Under the pieces are notes generated by a model that made no database searches, was not told the origin of the DNA, and saw only the letters and a list, made by a program, of their open reading frames with translations. From Nitrospirae bacterium GWC2_56_14 (GTDB lineage: Bacteria; Nitrospirota; UBA9217): a stretch of DNA of 20,152 nt. Location of the stretch: positions 1-20,152 of the forward strand of contig MHDY01000142.1 in the NCBI GenBank assembly GCA_001803705.1. The letters are read 5' to 3'. The position numbers and the translations under genes were made by a program. Positions 6,720-13,666 of the stretch are shown piece by piece; position 1 is the stretch's first letter, and each line of letters begins with the position of its first letter.

Positions 6720-8210
6720 TCACGATATCTGGTGAATGACGATCGACTGCGTGTCAGCCTTCTTGTCCCCGATACCGCGCACCATCAGCAAATAATCCCC
6801 GCTGTGCGCCAGGTTCAACCCCTTCATATACGCCTCTGCAAAAGCTATCCGCTTGTCGACCGCGAGCCTGCTGCTGACCAGCAGCGGGACCGTGCCCCAG
6901 AGCAGCTGAAGCCTGCGCAGCACCTGCTCCGACTGGATCAGCACGATGAGCGGAGCGGCCGGCCGGTCGGCCGAGATCACCTGCGCAGTATGGCCGCTCC
7001 GGGTCACGACCACGATGCAATGCACCATAAGGTCCCTTGAAAGCTGCGCAATGGCCGAACTGACCGCGTCCTGGACCCCGCTGCGGCGGTTGGGCACCGG
7101 GTCCCGGAACATTCCCGCTCGCGCGAAGAACCGGTAGGACTCCGTCTCCCGCAGGATGGCATCCATGGTCTCCAGCGCTTCGACGGGATACTTCCCTGAG
7201 GCGGTCTCACCGGAAAGCATAACGGCGTCAGCGCCGGACAAACAGGCTGCCGAGACATCGGTGACCTCCGCTCGTGTGGGCCTGGAATGCTCGATCATGC
7301 TCTCCAGCATCTGGGTCGCCACAATGACCGGCTTCCGGTGCTCGATGCAGGTCTCGATCAGCTTGTCCTGCACAAAAGGCACTTTCTTGGCCGGCAGCTC
7401 GACGCCCAGGTCGCCCCGGGCGATCATGATGCCGTCGGCTGCGGCAATAATGGCCTGGATGTTCTCGAGCGCTTCAGGTTTTTCGATCTTCGCGATCACT
7501 CCGATATCGGCCTTTCTGCGGCGCAGAAGTTTTTTCAGTTCCAGAATATCGCCGGCCTGGCGCACGAAGGAAAGCGCAATGTAATCCACACCGCCCTGAA
7601 TGCAAAAGACCACGTCCTTCCGGTCCTTCGCGGTCAGCGCCGGGATGTTCAGCTTCGTATCCGGCAGGTTCATTCCTTTATTGTTCCTGAGGACCCCGCC
7701 GCGCGAGACCCGGGCCTGGACCATGCCCCGGGCCTTGCCGACAACCAGCAGCTCCAGGTTGCCGTCATCGAGCAGGATGTGGTCGTTGAGCTTCACTTCC
7801 GTGACAAGCTTTTTGTACTGGCAGGGGATCAGGGTCTCATGGCCCAGGACCGGGTCCACCGTGATCGTGACGAGGGTCTTGTCCTTCAGCAGGACCGCGT
7901 CGTTTTGGAACCTGCCGACGCGGATCTTGGGACCGCAGAGATCACCCAGGATCGCGACCGGCATGCCCAGCTGCGCGGAGATCTTCCGTATGGACTGGAT
8001 CGTGCGAAGATGGTCCTCGGGCCTGCCATGGGAGAAGTTGATGCGCGCTACGTTGAGCCCTTTCAGGATCAGCTGTTTCAGCGTTTCCGGCGACGATGAC
8101 GAGGGGCCGATGGTGGCGACGATCTTGGTCCTTCTGAAGTAAAGGTACTTATGCTTCAGGCCGAGATCGAAATATTTTTTATCGTCAAGTGATCCCTTAT
8201 CGTTTTTCAC
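6720..8210 (-). CDS. pyk: Pyruvate kinase
   Basis: 496 residues from a GTG at 8210, preceded by GGAGG at a 7-nt spacing; no ATG with a ribosome site is near. The enzyme makes pyruvate and ATP from phosphoenolpyruvate and ADP in glycolysis. RRTKIVATIGP (26-36) is the conserved opening of the barrel, preceded by an unusual extension of about 25 residues. INFSHG (57-62), DLCGPKIRVGRF (90-101, B-domain entry), the catalytic-Lys motif KIEKPEAL (241-248), MIARGDLGVE (262-271) and MLSGETASGKYPVEA are all intact. The C-terminal allosteric domain contains VVVTRSGHTAQVIS. The gene is monocistronic with its own promoter at 8344-8373 and a leader of about 125 nt in which I see no recognised element. Confidence in the function is very high; the start codon is the only doubt. 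Confidence 0.96.
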   Translation of the reverse strand: MKNDKGSLDDKKYFDLGLKHKYLYFRRTKIVATIGPSSSSPETLKQLILKGLNVARINFSHGRPEDHLRTIQSIRKISAQLGMPVAILGDLCGPKIRVGRFQNDAVLLKDKTLVTITVDPVLGHETLIPCQYKKLVTEVKLNDHILLDDGNLELLVVGKARGMVQARVSRGGVLRNNKGMNLPDTKLNIPALTAKDRKDVVFCIQGGVDYIALSFVRQAGDILELKKLLRRRKADIGVIAKIEKPEALENIQAIIAAADGIMIARGDLGVELPAKKVPFVQDKLIETCIEHRKPVIVATQMLESMIEHSRPTRAEVTDVSAACLSGADAVMLSGETASGKYPVEALETMDAILRETESYRFFARAGMFRDPVPNRRSGVQDAVSSAIAQLSRDLMVHCIVVVTRSGHTAQVISADRPAAPLIVLIQSEQVLRRLQLLWGTVPLLVSSRLAVDKRIAFAEAYMKGLNLAHSGDYLLMVRGIGDKKADTQSIVIHQIS

Positions 8211-8343
8211 TTCCAATCCTCCGTTATGCCTCCCGGTGTGCAGATCTCTTTCTGCCGACCCTTTTCGATACAACAGTGATAAGGTACTGCGCAGAAGCAA
8301 TCAGAAAGTCCCGCAGGAATGCTCCTCACGAATGCAGGCCCCC

Positions 8344-8373
8344 ATTATCTTTCTATCTATGGTAGCATGACAA
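8344..8373 (-). promoter_or_regulatory. Sigma70-type promoter of pyk
   Basis: Minus strand TTGTCA (8373-8368, 5 of 6), an 18-bp spacer, then GATAAT (8349-8344, 5 of 6). The predicted start is near 8337. Confidence 0.55.
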
Positions 8374-8801
8374 TTGTACCGCAGAGAGGGAAATCAACAA
8401 TAATCGCCTGCGTGGCGGGAAAGCTTATCTCTCACCCGAACCTGTCTTTCCGATGGTTCCTTTCCAACTTCTCCAAAACTTCGAGGCTCCAACGTCCCGA
8501 CCGCTGCTCCTCCGATCTCATTTGCGGGGCAATCACCTGCCAGATGTAGTGAAATACGGTTACACACGTGCCATTACGAGAATGCTTAGCATCTGAAATT
8601 TCGTTGCTCGGGGGTGCAGATTATTTCACAGGGGGAGCAGCATTATATGTAACATTTAATAACCATCAGTTGCAATTTGTTACGCAATGCGCGAATTCAA
8701 TCAACTGCAGTGCGCATACTTGCTCAGAATTCATGCTTCCTCTAAAGCTACGTATATGTAATCTCATGATTTTTGTAAAAGCATATTAATTGCATATATT
8801 C
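8374..8801. other. Gene-free AT-rich intergenic stretch
   Basis: I see no convincing gene here. Short open frames on the plus strand (for example 8568-8789) lack ribosome sites and have irregular composition. The stretch becomes AT-rich after about 8630, in contrast to the GC-rich genes on both sides, and ends in the promoter of the ANTAR regulator. No tRNA, CRISPR or insertion sequence was found. Confidence 0.5.
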
Positions 8802-8830
8802 TTAACAATGTAACTTATAATTAACATATT
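8802..8830 (+). promoter_or_regulatory. Candidate promoter of the ANTAR regulator leader
   Basis: TTAACA (8802-8807, 5 of 6), a 17-bp spacer, then CATATT (8825-8830, 4 of 6), placing the start near 8837, immediately before the first hexaloop hairpin at 8840. A perfect TATAAT also occurs at 8816-8821 without a good -35. Either way the RNA would begin at or just before the leader element. Confidence 0.45.
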
Positions 8831-8839
8831 CTGGTCCTA

Positions 8840-8928
8840 ACTGCCCTTGAAGGCAGTGAGTCCGAAGGTCATGAAGCCTTCCCAACAGTTTGTCACATTT
8901 CAGCAAACACTGTCTAGGAAGGCTTTTT
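8840..8928 (+). promoter_or_regulatory. ANTAR-type dual-hexaloop antitermination leader, copy 1
   Basis: Two adjacent hairpins are visible. P1 is ACTGCC (8840-8845), loop CTTGAA, GGCAGT (8852-8857). P2 is GAAGGT (8864-8869), loop CATGAA, GCCTTC (8876-8881). Each has a 6-bp stem and a 6-nt loop with G at loop position 4, and 6 nt separate them. The 3' half of P2 is also the 5' half of the terminator stem ending at 8925, so P2 and the terminator cannot coexist. This is the architecture known for RNA targets of ANTAR proteins, where binding stabilises the two hairpins and blocks termination. The element precedes the gene for a REC-ANTAR protein, implying autoregulation. The loops begin with C, whereas published ANTAR sites as I remember them have A there. 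Confidence 0.75.
8874..8928 (+). terminator. Conditional terminator of leader copy 1
   Basis: AAGCCTTCC (8874-8882) pairs with GGAAGGCTT (8917-8925), 9 perfect base pairs. Inside, ACAGTTTG pairs with CAAAC and TGT to extend the stem, and a T run follows (8924-8928, then ATTTT). It overlaps P2 of the leader. Confidence 0.8.
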
Positions 8929-9022
8929 ATTTTCAGAGAACCTTTTTTTGGCCAGAGATCGGTTTTGAAAAGCAGCGGCGATAGTTTATAAAGTGTACGT
9001 TCGATTGATCGAGGCACTGCCC

Positions 9023-9670
9023 ATGGAGCGGTTAAAGATACTTCTCGTTAGTGAGGATCGTTGCGAGTCTCTGAGTCTCTCCGCCATGCTCCAAAACTTG
9101 GGTCATACGCCCATAACCTGTGCTCATGATGTAAGTGAAGCTGTCAGCAAAACAAGTGCACTGTCACCGGACCTCGTCGTCGTGGATGTTACCATGGATG
9201 ACTGTTGCGGCCTCCAGACGGCCTCGGGGATACTGGAGCAGCATGCGTTGCCGATCGTGCTCATTACCAGTTTCATCGAACCTGAGTTGATCGATCAAGC
9301 CGACGCCCTGGGCATTTCAGGTTATATGGCTAAACCAATTTCACAGAAGGACATCCAATCGGTCCTTGTTCTTGCGCGCTCTCGATTTAGATACCTCCAA
9401 TCGCTGCGTTCGGAAATCCTTGATCTTAAGAATATGATGCGAACGCGCAAGCTCATTGAGCAGGCGAAGGGTTTGCTCATGGAACGGGAGAGCATCCCTG
9501 AAGCTGAGGCATTCAAGAGGATCCAGTGCATGAGCAGGAACCAGAACATTCCCATGGCTGCTATCTCGGAGGCCATTATCATGACCGACAAGCTGACCCA
9601 TAAAACAAAGGTAAATAAGAACCGCTCGCGAGAGCGTCGAGATTGTGCACAAGAACGATCTCAGGAGTAG
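9023..9670 (+). CDS. REC-ANTAR response regulator (NasT/AmiR-like transcription antiterminator)
   Basis: 215 residues from the ATG at 9023 (GAGG 8 nt upstream). A GTG 30 nt earlier is in frame but has a poorer site. The N-terminal receiver domain (4-118) is complete: acidic pair E11/D12, phosphoacceptor D55 in VVVDVTM, T82 in VLITS, and K104 in GYMAKP. A coiled helix (120-140) leads to an ANTAR domain (about 140-195) with its hallmark RKLIEQAKGLLMER (142-155) and AFKRI. ANTAR domains bind paired hexaloop hairpins in nascent mRNA and prevent intrinsic termination. Such RNAs are present directly upstream of this gene and directly after it, before the Cys-protein/cytochrome genes. The partner kinase is not in the window. 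The highly charged tail (193-215) is not typical and may be disordered. Confidence 0.92.
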   Translation: MERLKILLVSEDRCESLSLSAMLQNLGHTPITCAHDVSEAVSKTSALSPDLVVVDVTMDDCCGLQTASGILEQHALPIVLITSFIEPELIDQADALGISGYMAKPISQKDIQSVLVLARSRFRYLQSLRSEILDLKNMMRTRKLIEQAKGLLMERESIPEAEAFKRIQCMSRNQNIPMAAISEAIIMTDKLTHKTKVNKNRSRERRDCAQERSQE

Positions 9671-9685
9671 CCTGAGCTGACATAC

Positions 9686-9772
9686 ACTGCTCGTGACGGC
9701 AGTAAACCGAAGGTCGAGAAGCCTTCTTGCGAAATGTCCTTTGCAGTATGACATTCGCAGGAGGGCTTTTTT
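9686..9772 (+). promoter_or_regulatory. ANTAR-type dual-hexaloop antitermination leader, copy 2
   Basis: Same layout as the copy before the regulator. P1 is ACTGCT (9686-9691), loop CGTGAC, GGCAGT (9698-9703). P2 is GAAGGT (9709-9714), loop CGAGAA, GCCTTC (9721-9726), after a 5-nt linker. The stems are nearly identical to copy 1, while the terminator interiors are unrelated, so selection appears to act on the paired hairpins. The 3' arm of P2 is reused by the terminator at 9719-9772. It lies 15 nt after the regulator stop codon and about 35 nt before the ATG of the 79-residue Cys protein. It would therefore gate read-through from the regulator gene into the cytochrome operon. Confidence 0.75.
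9719..9772 (+). terminator. Conditional terminator of leader copy 2
   Basis: AAGCCTTCTTGCGAA and ATGTC (9719-9738) pair with GACAT and TCGCAGGAGGGCTT (9750-9768), about 18 bp with wobbles and one bulge. A T run follows to 9772. Formation requires opening P2 of the leader. Confidence 0.82.
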
Positions 9773-9807
9773 GTTTGGAGGCTTGCCGACAGGGAGAAAC
9801 GTGCGCT

Positions 9808-10047
9808 ATGACGGATAACGAGGTGGGCAACAGATCGAACGCTTCGCCGGATCCCGAGAGCCCGCCAACGGTTCTTTGCAAACTATTCTCCGACCGCGTT
9901 TCGGAACATCTCTGCAGGCTCCGGAAGAAGGAGCTGGACCTGAAGGGTGCGTTCTCCTGTGAAGGCTGTCCGACAGACGCGGTCATGCGCAAGCAGTTCA
10001 AGATCGTTCAAGATGCCCTCGGGCGTTTCCCTGATCAGAGCACCTGA
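9808..10047 (+). CDS. Small four-cysteine protein upstream of the decaheme cytochrome
   Basis: 79 residues, not recognised. The start at 9808 is chosen because AGGGAG lies upstream and the region before it is the terminator of the leader RNA. The first 20 residues are Pro/Ser/Asn-rich. The rest is helical and charged, with cysteines at 24, 36, 51 and 54 (the last two as CEGC after FS), a spacing that could hold a metal or Fe-S site. There is no signal peptide, so it is probably cytoplasmic. It is the first gene after the second ANTAR-type leader, and the cytochrome gene follows after 119 bp, so the two are likely co-transcribed. A role in sensing or in maturation of the cytochrome is possible but only inferred from position. 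Confidence 0.6.
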   Translation: MTDNEVGNRSNASPDPESPPTVLCKLFSDRVSEHLCRLRKKELDLKGAFSCEGCPTDAVMRKQFKIVQDALGRFPDQST

Positions 10048-10166
10048 GAGCAGGAGATCTTTGCCAATACATTCTGACGGAAAGGAGGAGGTTTTATCGC
10101 GAACACGTTCGTACTGAAAATAACGGTCCGGAAAGCTCCGGATCGAACATTCTACGGGGAGGAAAA

Positions 10167-12257
10167 ATGATGCGAAAAGTTTTATCAATGATCAGTATTC
10201 TTGCCATGGTAGGCGCCTTTGCAGTCCCGACAACGTTTGCAGCGAAACCAATAACGTATTATACTCTGACCGTTGCTTCTTCCAATCCGGCCGACGGAGT
10301 TGCCATTACCGTCAGCCCGCTGGACAGAAACGGGACAGGCAGCGGCACGACACAGTTCACGAGGTCCTATGCAAAAAATGCAGTGGTGACCCTGACCGCG
10401 CCTGCAACCTCGAGCGGCGGCAATTTTTCAAAATGGCTGAAGGGCACAGCGGATTATGCTGCGACCGCGACCACGAACGTCACCATGAGCGCCAACACCA
10501 CGATGACCGCGGTATACGCAGGTGCCGGCGGTTCGGAGCAATGCCAGGACGGCATCGATAATGATCTGGACGGCAAAATCGACTGTGCTGATACCGAATG
10601 CGCAGCCGATTTTTCGTGCGCCGATCCGGCGCACAAGAACATTAACCAGTATGACGGCCCTTCGACCTGTATAGCCTGTCACTCGGACGCCGGGTCCGAA
10701 GTGCTGAATTCAATGCATGGTTCCTGGATCGGCGACACACCGAATGTGCCCAATATCACCGGCGCCGCCGGCAAATGGGGACAGACCAACAATTACTGCA
10801 CGGATCCGCAGCTGGCCGACTTTGCCTGTTTGAAATGCCATGTTTCCCTGGTCGCGCCGCTCGATGCCCAGGGTAAAGTGGACATGTCGAAGACAAAGCT
10901 GACCGCGCCGGACATGGACTGCCTGCAGTGCCACCAGACCAATTATTTTGCGACCTTTATGCCGGTCGCGAGCACGGCAACAAGTTACTATTCATGCGCG
11001 GACGGCGCAACCCATGTCTATCAGACACCCCTGCCGGAAGCGGACGGCAAGATCCATAAGGCAATGCGTCTGGACCTGGCGCCGGGCCAGACCGCGCTTT
11101 CTTTGGCCAGGACCCCGCATCGACCGAACAATGCCACCTGCGTGTCGAAATGCCATGCAGCAGCGGGCGGCGGCGACGGCATCAAACGCGGCGACATATC
11201 CTCCGCGATGGTCGATCCTACGACAGCGGTGGATGTCCATCTCAGCTCCGCGGGCACTGCCAAACTGACCTGTACTTCCTGTCACTCCAGCACTGACGCA
11301 CAGGGCAAATCGAACCACCAGATCCCCGGCCGCGGCAATGACATGAGGGGTGAGGACCTTGGCAGCGCGATCAAGACCTGCGTGACGTGCCACCCCACGA
11401 TGGATGATGGAAACGGCCATGCACTCGCGGGAGTGCGTGGAGAACCTGATCGCCATGTCGCTCATGTCGCTTGTACGTCATGCCATATTGATTCCTTCGG
11501 CAAAGGCATCAGCACGGAAATGACCCGCGATTGGACCGCCCCGGTCTGGAGTGCCGCGGGCTGCGAGGGCCAGGGAGCCTATGTCGGCGCAACAACGAAA
11601 GGCGCCAATGTTGTTCCTGAATTCAGATTCTGGAACAGCACCAGCTGGGTCTTTGACCGGAACGGCGCGGACGGATTGACGACCGACCCGATAGACGGCG
11701 GTTTGGCCATGTCCTATCCGTTGGGCGGCATCAACGACAAACTCTATCCGTTCAAGGTCCATACGTCCAAGAATCCTATCGACGGCAGCTCCGGCAAGAC
11801 CAACTTCGATGTCCTGAAGATGTTCATGACGGGATGCTTCGACGAAGCGGCCGTTTCCGGTTTGAGCTACATCGGAGAGACGGGGGCGTACACCTGGAGC
11901 AACAACAAGGCCTTCCAGTTGATCACTCATGGTGTTGCGCCGGCCACTACGGCCGGCAATTGCACCAAGTGTCATGGAGACACCAGGGCCAATCTGAATT
12001 TGACCACGGTCTCCAAGATGGATAAACTGGGATATCAGCTGAAGGACACCGCGGCCAAGATATGCAGCCAGTGCCATGCTCAGAAAACACCGAGAACGCA
12101 TGAAGCCATGCACGGCCATATCAACAAGGGCAGCGGCATTGACTGTTTATTCTGCCATACCTTTACGCGTCCGGAAAGAAACCTTTGCAGTCCCTGCGAT
12201 CCGGCATGTGTCAGCGAATTTGTAGACACCAACCCGTACCCGCATGTGTGCAATTAG
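10167..12257 (+). CDS. Secreted decaheme c-type cytochrome with InlB-repeat-like N-terminal domain
   Basis: 696 residues; GGGGAGG precedes tandem ATGs at 10167 and 10170. A signal peptide (about 1-25, ending TTFA) sends it to the periplasm or cell surface. Residues 31-118 resemble a divergent InlB B-repeat (YTLTVASSNP ... SKW ... NTTMTAVYA). Residues 126-151 carry a DGIDNDLDGKIDC calcium-loop-like motif with paired cysteines. Heme sites follow: CIACH 168, CLKCH 221, CLQCH 252, CVSKCH 325 (one extra spacer residue), CTSCH 369, CVTCH 405, CTSCH 436, CTKCH 599, CSQCH 633 and CLFCH 660. That gives nine CxxCH and one CX3CH. A heme-free block (441-598) separates hemes 7 and 8 and may form a catalytic or binding module. 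The role is electron transfer, possibly to an external or inorganic acceptor; the substrate is unknown. It ends in a strong terminator and lies behind the ANTAR-type leader. Confidence 0.88.
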   Translation: MMRKVLSMISILAMVGAFAVPTTFAAKPITYYTLTVASSNPADGVAITVSPLDRNGTGSGTTQFTRSYAKNAVVTLTAPATSSGGNFSKWLKGTADYAATATTNVTMSANTTMTAVYAGAGGSEQCQDGIDNDLDGKIDCADTECAADFSCADPAHKNINQYDGPSTCIACHSDAGSEVLNSMHGSWIGDTPNVPNITGAAGKWGQTNNYCTDPQLADFACLKCHVSLVAPLDAQGKVDMSKTKLTAPDMDCLQCHQTNYFATFMPVASTATSYYSCADGATHVYQTPLPEADGKIHKAMRLDLAPGQTALSLARTPHRPNNATCVSKCHAAAGGGDGIKRGDISSAMVDPTTAVDVHLSSAGTAKLTCTSCHSSTDAQGKSNHQIPGRGNDMRGEDLGSAIKTCVTCHPTMDDGNGHALAGVRGEPDRHVAHVACTSCHIDSFGKGISTEMTRDWTAPVWSAAGCEGQGAYVGATTKGANVVPEFRFWNSTSWVFDRNGADGLTTDPIDGGLAMSYPLGGINDKLYPFKVHTSKNPIDGSSGKTNFDVLKMFMTGCFDEAAVSGLSYIGETGAYTWSNNKAFQLITHGVAPATTAGNCTKCHGDTRANLNLTTVSKMDKLGYQLKDTAAKICSQCHAQKTPRTHEAMHGHINKGSGIDCLFCHTFTRPERNLCSPCDPACVSEFVDTNPYPHVCN

Positions 12258-12276
12258 TTAGTTGGTTCGTTTCATG

Positions 12277-12312
12277 AAGGGGCTGTCCCGATTTGGGGCA
12301 GCCCCTTTTTTT
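12277..12312 (+). terminator. Intrinsic terminator after the cytochrome gene
   Basis: AAGGGGCTG and CCC pair with GGG and CAGCCCCTT around GATTT (one bulged T), followed by seven T residues (12306-12312). It lies between convergent genes. Confidence 0.88.
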
Positions 12313-12350
12313 GTCCTTCCCGTTCGCACGCCTTCCTGCTCAGACAAGCA

Positions 12351-13058
12351 TCAGAAAGGCACACCGAGGACGAACCGCACCTCACGATCATTGGTCCTGC
12401 GGTTCAGTCCGTAAGCGGCGCCGATGTTCGCCCAGATCCTTCCACCGACCCATGCGAGCGTGGGGCCGGCAGCATACTTGTCCGTCCGGTAATTGCCCTT
12501 TGACTCCAGACCGAGCCTGAAGGCCGGAGTGACCTCATAGCTTGCGCCGGCGGCATACTCATGGTCCGCTCTGTCTCCGGACGAATAGGTGTTCTTGTAG
12601 ATCTGGTTGTACGCCACGTTCAGTTTGCCGATGTCTTTGACGAGGATGAGCTTTCCTTCGAAGACGTTCTTCGCGTCGACCTTCTCCTGATGTTCTGCGT
12701 ATAGAAGTACGTCCACCGGGAGCTGGTTCTTTTCAGCGATACGATACCGCAGCCTGAACTTATATCCGGCATACTTCATTTTGTCATTCTCTTTCTGCTC
12801 GTACACTTGATACAGCGCCGCGTCCACCCGGTCCGTAATCCCGTATTCCAGTTCCACCTGCTGCTGCCAGTCGCTGCTGTTGTCTTTCTGCCGGTCCTTG
12901 ACCACCGTGGTCTGGTAATATTCCAATTCCGCATGGTCCTTTGACAGCGTCAGATACTCATAGGTCCATACGTAACTCCGCTGGTCCGCCAGGGCGGTCC
13001 CGGGGAACCGGACCAGGAAAAAAGCTCCCACTAACAATCCATACACGATCTTCTTCAT
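12351..13058 (-). CDS. Outer-membrane beta-barrel protein, probable Fur regulon member
   Basis: 235 residues from the ATG at 13058, which has AAGGAG 6 nt upstream. Residues 1-24 form a clear signal peptide (MKKIVYGLLVGAFFLV, cleavage after ALA). The rest alternates polar and hydrophobic residues with many aromatic girdle positions, for example LSKDHAELEYYQTTVV, QVELEYGITDRVDAALYQV and YAGYKFRLRYRIAEK. It ends in VRFVLGVPF with a terminal Phe, the usual signal for BAM-dependent outer-membrane insertion. I count roughly ten to twelve beta strands. I cannot name the family. It follows a 56-residue protein by 55 nt, and both lie behind a near-consensus Fur box, so expression under iron limitation is the natural inference. 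There is no TonB box or plug, so it is not a classical siderophore receptor. Confidence 0.75.
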   Translation of the reverse strand: MKKIVYGLLVGAFFLVRFPGTALADQRSYVWTYEYLTLSKDHAELEYYQTTVVKDRQKDNSSDWQQQVELEYGITDRVDAALYQVYEQKENDKMKYAGYKFRLRYRIAEKNQLPVDVLLYAEHQEKVDAKNVFEGKLILVKDIGKLNVAYNQIYKNTYSSGDRADHEYAAGASYEVTPAFRLGLESKGNYRTDKYAAGPTLAWVGGRIWANIGAAYGLNRRTNDREVRFVLGVPF

Positions 13059-13113
13059 CACGATCTCCTTTTTAGGTATATTTGCGATTTCATTCTGGTG
13101 GTAAAACTTATTT

Positions 13114-13284
13114 TCACTTGTCTGGACGTGACACAACAATCCGTTGCGTCCCCGATACCGCTCTTTGGAGCTCCTGTTTCTCTTTTGCTGAAAGGGTCCG
13201 CTCCGCCTCTTGAAACCTGATGTACCCCCCGTGGAACCCCAGCAGGTTGTCCAGGTAGACCGCAGCTGCCTCTTCTCTGCTCAT
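13114..13284 (-). CDS. Small protein encoded first in the Fur-box transcript
   Basis: 56 residues, not recognised. The ATG at 13284 has an excellent AAAGGAGG site 5 nt upstream, which favours it over in-frame codons further 5'. The sequence starts MSREEAAAVYLDNLLGFHGG and continues as an amphipathic, charged helix (RFQEAERTLSAKEKQELQRA). There is no cysteine, signal peptide or membrane segment. Small soluble proteins are common in iron-stress operons, but none I know matches this one. The Fur box ends 60 bp upstream, and the barrel-protein gene follows by 55 nt, so the two genes probably share one mRNA. Confidence 0.6.
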   Translation of the reverse strand: MSREEAAAVYLDNLLGFHGGYIRFQEAERTLSAKEKQELQRAVSGTQRIVVSRPDK

Positions 13285-13343
13285 GAAGACCTCCTTTCTG
13301 TTGCCGGTGCATGCGACCCAGGCCACCCGGAATGCCCGTATTT

Positions 13344-13362
13344 GATTTTGATAATCATTATC
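13344..13362 (-). promoter_or_regulatory. Fur box
   Basis: The 19-bp site matches the classical Fur consensus at 17 of 19 positions (GATTTTGATAATCATTATC). It includes the palindromic core GATAATCATTATC. It lies 60 bp upstream of the small-protein gene on the minus strand; the nearest plus-strand gene is 4 kb away, so the minus-strand operon is the target. Confidence 0.85.
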
Positions 13363-13666
13363 ATTAACAACGGGCTCTATTTACCATGTTCCATGGAATA
13401 ATGTCAATACCTAAGTTAAAAATAAAAATGTAAATCTGTTTCACCCTTGCTTTCAAGTACATACGCAACCACTTCGACATGTTGGAGGCGTGTGTCGGCG
13501 GTCGGTCCCAAACAGGCAAGGCTGGAAAAAGACGTACCAAGGTTGTTTCAAATGGTCGTTGTCAGAGGTTTATCGAGGAAGGAATCCGGAGGGCTGTAAT
13601 CAGAAATGCAGCAGGGTTGAACTATCGAAATAAAAAAGGCCAGTCCTGCTTTTGAAACAAGGGGCT
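13363..13666. other. Intergenic stretch between the Fur box and speA 3' end
   Basis: No gene is supported here. The first 80 bases are AT-rich and belong to the Fur-regulated promoter region. The remainder has no ORF with a ribosome site. A weak T-rich hairpin near 13634-13655 could end the minus-strand speA transcript, but its stem is poor. Confidence 0.4.

Noticed and set aside
8319..8789. Plus-strand frames of 76 and 73 codons
   Set aside because: No ribosome sites, mixed composition and no recognisable protein features; the first overlaps the pyk promoter.
10126..10143. Hairpin GTCCGG-AAAGCT-CCGGAT with an A1/G4 hexaloop before the cytochrome gene
   Set aside because: It fits the classical ANTAR loop pattern but has no second hexaloop nearby and no terminator, so it is probably chance.
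10081..10170. Strong AAAGGAGGAGG sequence with a short frame ending at the cytochrome ATG, suggesting a leader peptide
   Set aside because: No ATG, GTG or TTG at a usable distance; the frame would need an ATC start.
13634..13655. Terminator after speA
   Set aside because: T-rich on the minus strand, but the stem is only 3 bp before a mismatch.
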